A DNA stretch of 64,000 nucleotides from Vibrio anguillarum (GTDB lineage Bacteria; Pseudomonadota; Gammaproteobacteria; Enterobacterales; Vibrionaceae), in NCBI RefSeq assembly GCF_001989995.2, contig NZ_JAHGUP010000009.1, positions 93,678 through 157,677 on the forward strand, written 5' to 3'. The notes beneath the pieces were generated by a model. That model had not been told where the DNA came from. It did not search any database and saw only the letters and a program-made list of their open reading frames with translations. Of the stretch, positions 63,698-64,000 are shown piece by piece. Numbering within the stretch: the first letter of the stretch is position 1; each line of letters opens with the position of its first letter. A program made the position numbers and the translations under genes.

Positions 63698-63815
63698 ACC
63701 TGGCGATGTCCTACTCTCACATGGGGAGACCCCACACTACCATCGGCGCTGTTGTGTTTCACTTCTGAGTTCGGCATGGGTTCAGGTGGGTCCACAACGC
63801 TATGGTCGCCAAGCA
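63698..63815 (-). rRNA. rrf: 5S rRNA (distal copy)
   Basis: The minus strand reads TGCTTGGCGACCATAGCG at the 5' end and contains the universal CCATGCCGAACTCAGAAG and GGTAGTGTGGGGTCTCC segments, then AGAGTAGGACATCGCCAGG. It is about 118 bases. The ends pair (GGCGA with TCGCC). It lies downstream of tRNA-Thr and is the last gene of the rRNA operon. Confidence 0.95.
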
Positions 63816-63844
63816 AATTCTTTTAGCTTACAGAGCTATAAAAC

Positions 63845-63920
<76 letters not shown>

Positions 63921-63949
63921 ACACTGTATCTTGTGTCACAAGTGACTAA

Positions 63950-63976
63950 AAAGCCCGCTCTTACAAACGGGCTCTT
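63950..63976 (-). terminator. Terminator-like hairpin between the proximal 5S gene and tRNA-Thr
   Basis: On the minus strand GAGCCCG and CGGGC pair around TTTGTAAGAG and are followed by TTTTT. It lies inside the 5S-tRNA-5S array and could end part of the transcripts before tRNA-Thr, or act in processing. Confidence 0.6.
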
Positions 63977-63985
63977 ATAAATTCA

Positions 63986-64000
63986 AAGCCTGGCGATGTC
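63986..64000 (-). rRNA. rrf: 5S rRNA (proximal copy, only its 3' end in window)
   Basis: The last bases of the window repeat the 3' end of the distal 5S gene (GACATCGCCAGG on the minus strand, with the same flanking TTTGAATT). The rest, and the 23S and 16S genes, should lie beyond 64000. Confidence 0.75.

Overview
The window is core chromosome of a Vibrio, most like chromosome I of the V. cholerae group. The evidence is gene order (tolC-hldE-glnE; gspAB-cca-eno-pyrG-mazG-relA-rlmD-varS; acpS-pdxJ-recO-era-rnc-lepB-lepA-rseCBA-rpoE-nadB; serA-ilvHI; leuO-leuABCD), protein similarity, moderate GC and a VC2487-type glycosyltransferase. The exact species cannot be fixed by eye. No transposase, integrase, CRISPR array, prophage or toxin island was seen. 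Nearly all the DNA is tightly packed housekeeping genes.

Layout. 1-2368: yqiA(partial)-cpdA-yqiB-nudF on the minus strand, divergent from tolC (2603-3910). 3996-18407: the enterobacterial block hldE-glnE-ygiF-ygiM-cca, interrupted by Vibrio additions: a methyl-accepting chemotaxis gene, a PhoU-like/Pit phosphate pair and the gspAB pair of type II secretion. 18524-26309: eno, pyrG, mazG, relA and rlmD on the minus strand. 26493-29273: the hybrid sensor kinase varS/barA. 29367-38504: one long minus-strand series from the sigma-E operon (rpoE-rseABC) through lepA, lepB, rnc, era, recO, pdxJ and acpS. 38910-43194: nadB, ygfX-sdhE, ygfZ, a probable uncharacterised small RNA and ytfK. 43269-49844: ubiI-ubiH-ygfB, divergent from zapA-6S RNA-ygfA, then rpiA and serA. 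49927-62749: branched-chain amino acid genes ilvIH, an acyl-CoA ligase, leuO, a glycosyltransferase/PAP2 pair, and leuABCD behind a leucine-rich leader peptide and attenuator. 62862-64000: a secreted DUF547 protein and the 3' end of an rRNA operon arranged 5S-tRNA-Thr-5S.

How the genes connect. Envelope stress and envelope building recur: sigma-E and its regulators, signal peptidase, TolC, GspAB, HldE for LPS heptose, and the glycosyltransferase/PAP2 pair. Stringent and nutritional control also recurs: RelA, MazG, YtfK, 6S RNA, VarS, GlnE, CpdA and PhoU/Pit. The leucine region shows classic attenuation, with LeuO and the IlvIH enzyme beside the operon.

No clearly new multi-gene system was found. 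The strongest unexplained signals are non-coding: a structured transcript-like element between ygfZ and ytfK with a neighbouring HexR-like palindrome, a palindrome between rpoE and nadB, a terminator-like hairpin inside the 5S-tRNA-5S array, and a hairpin between leuB and leuC.
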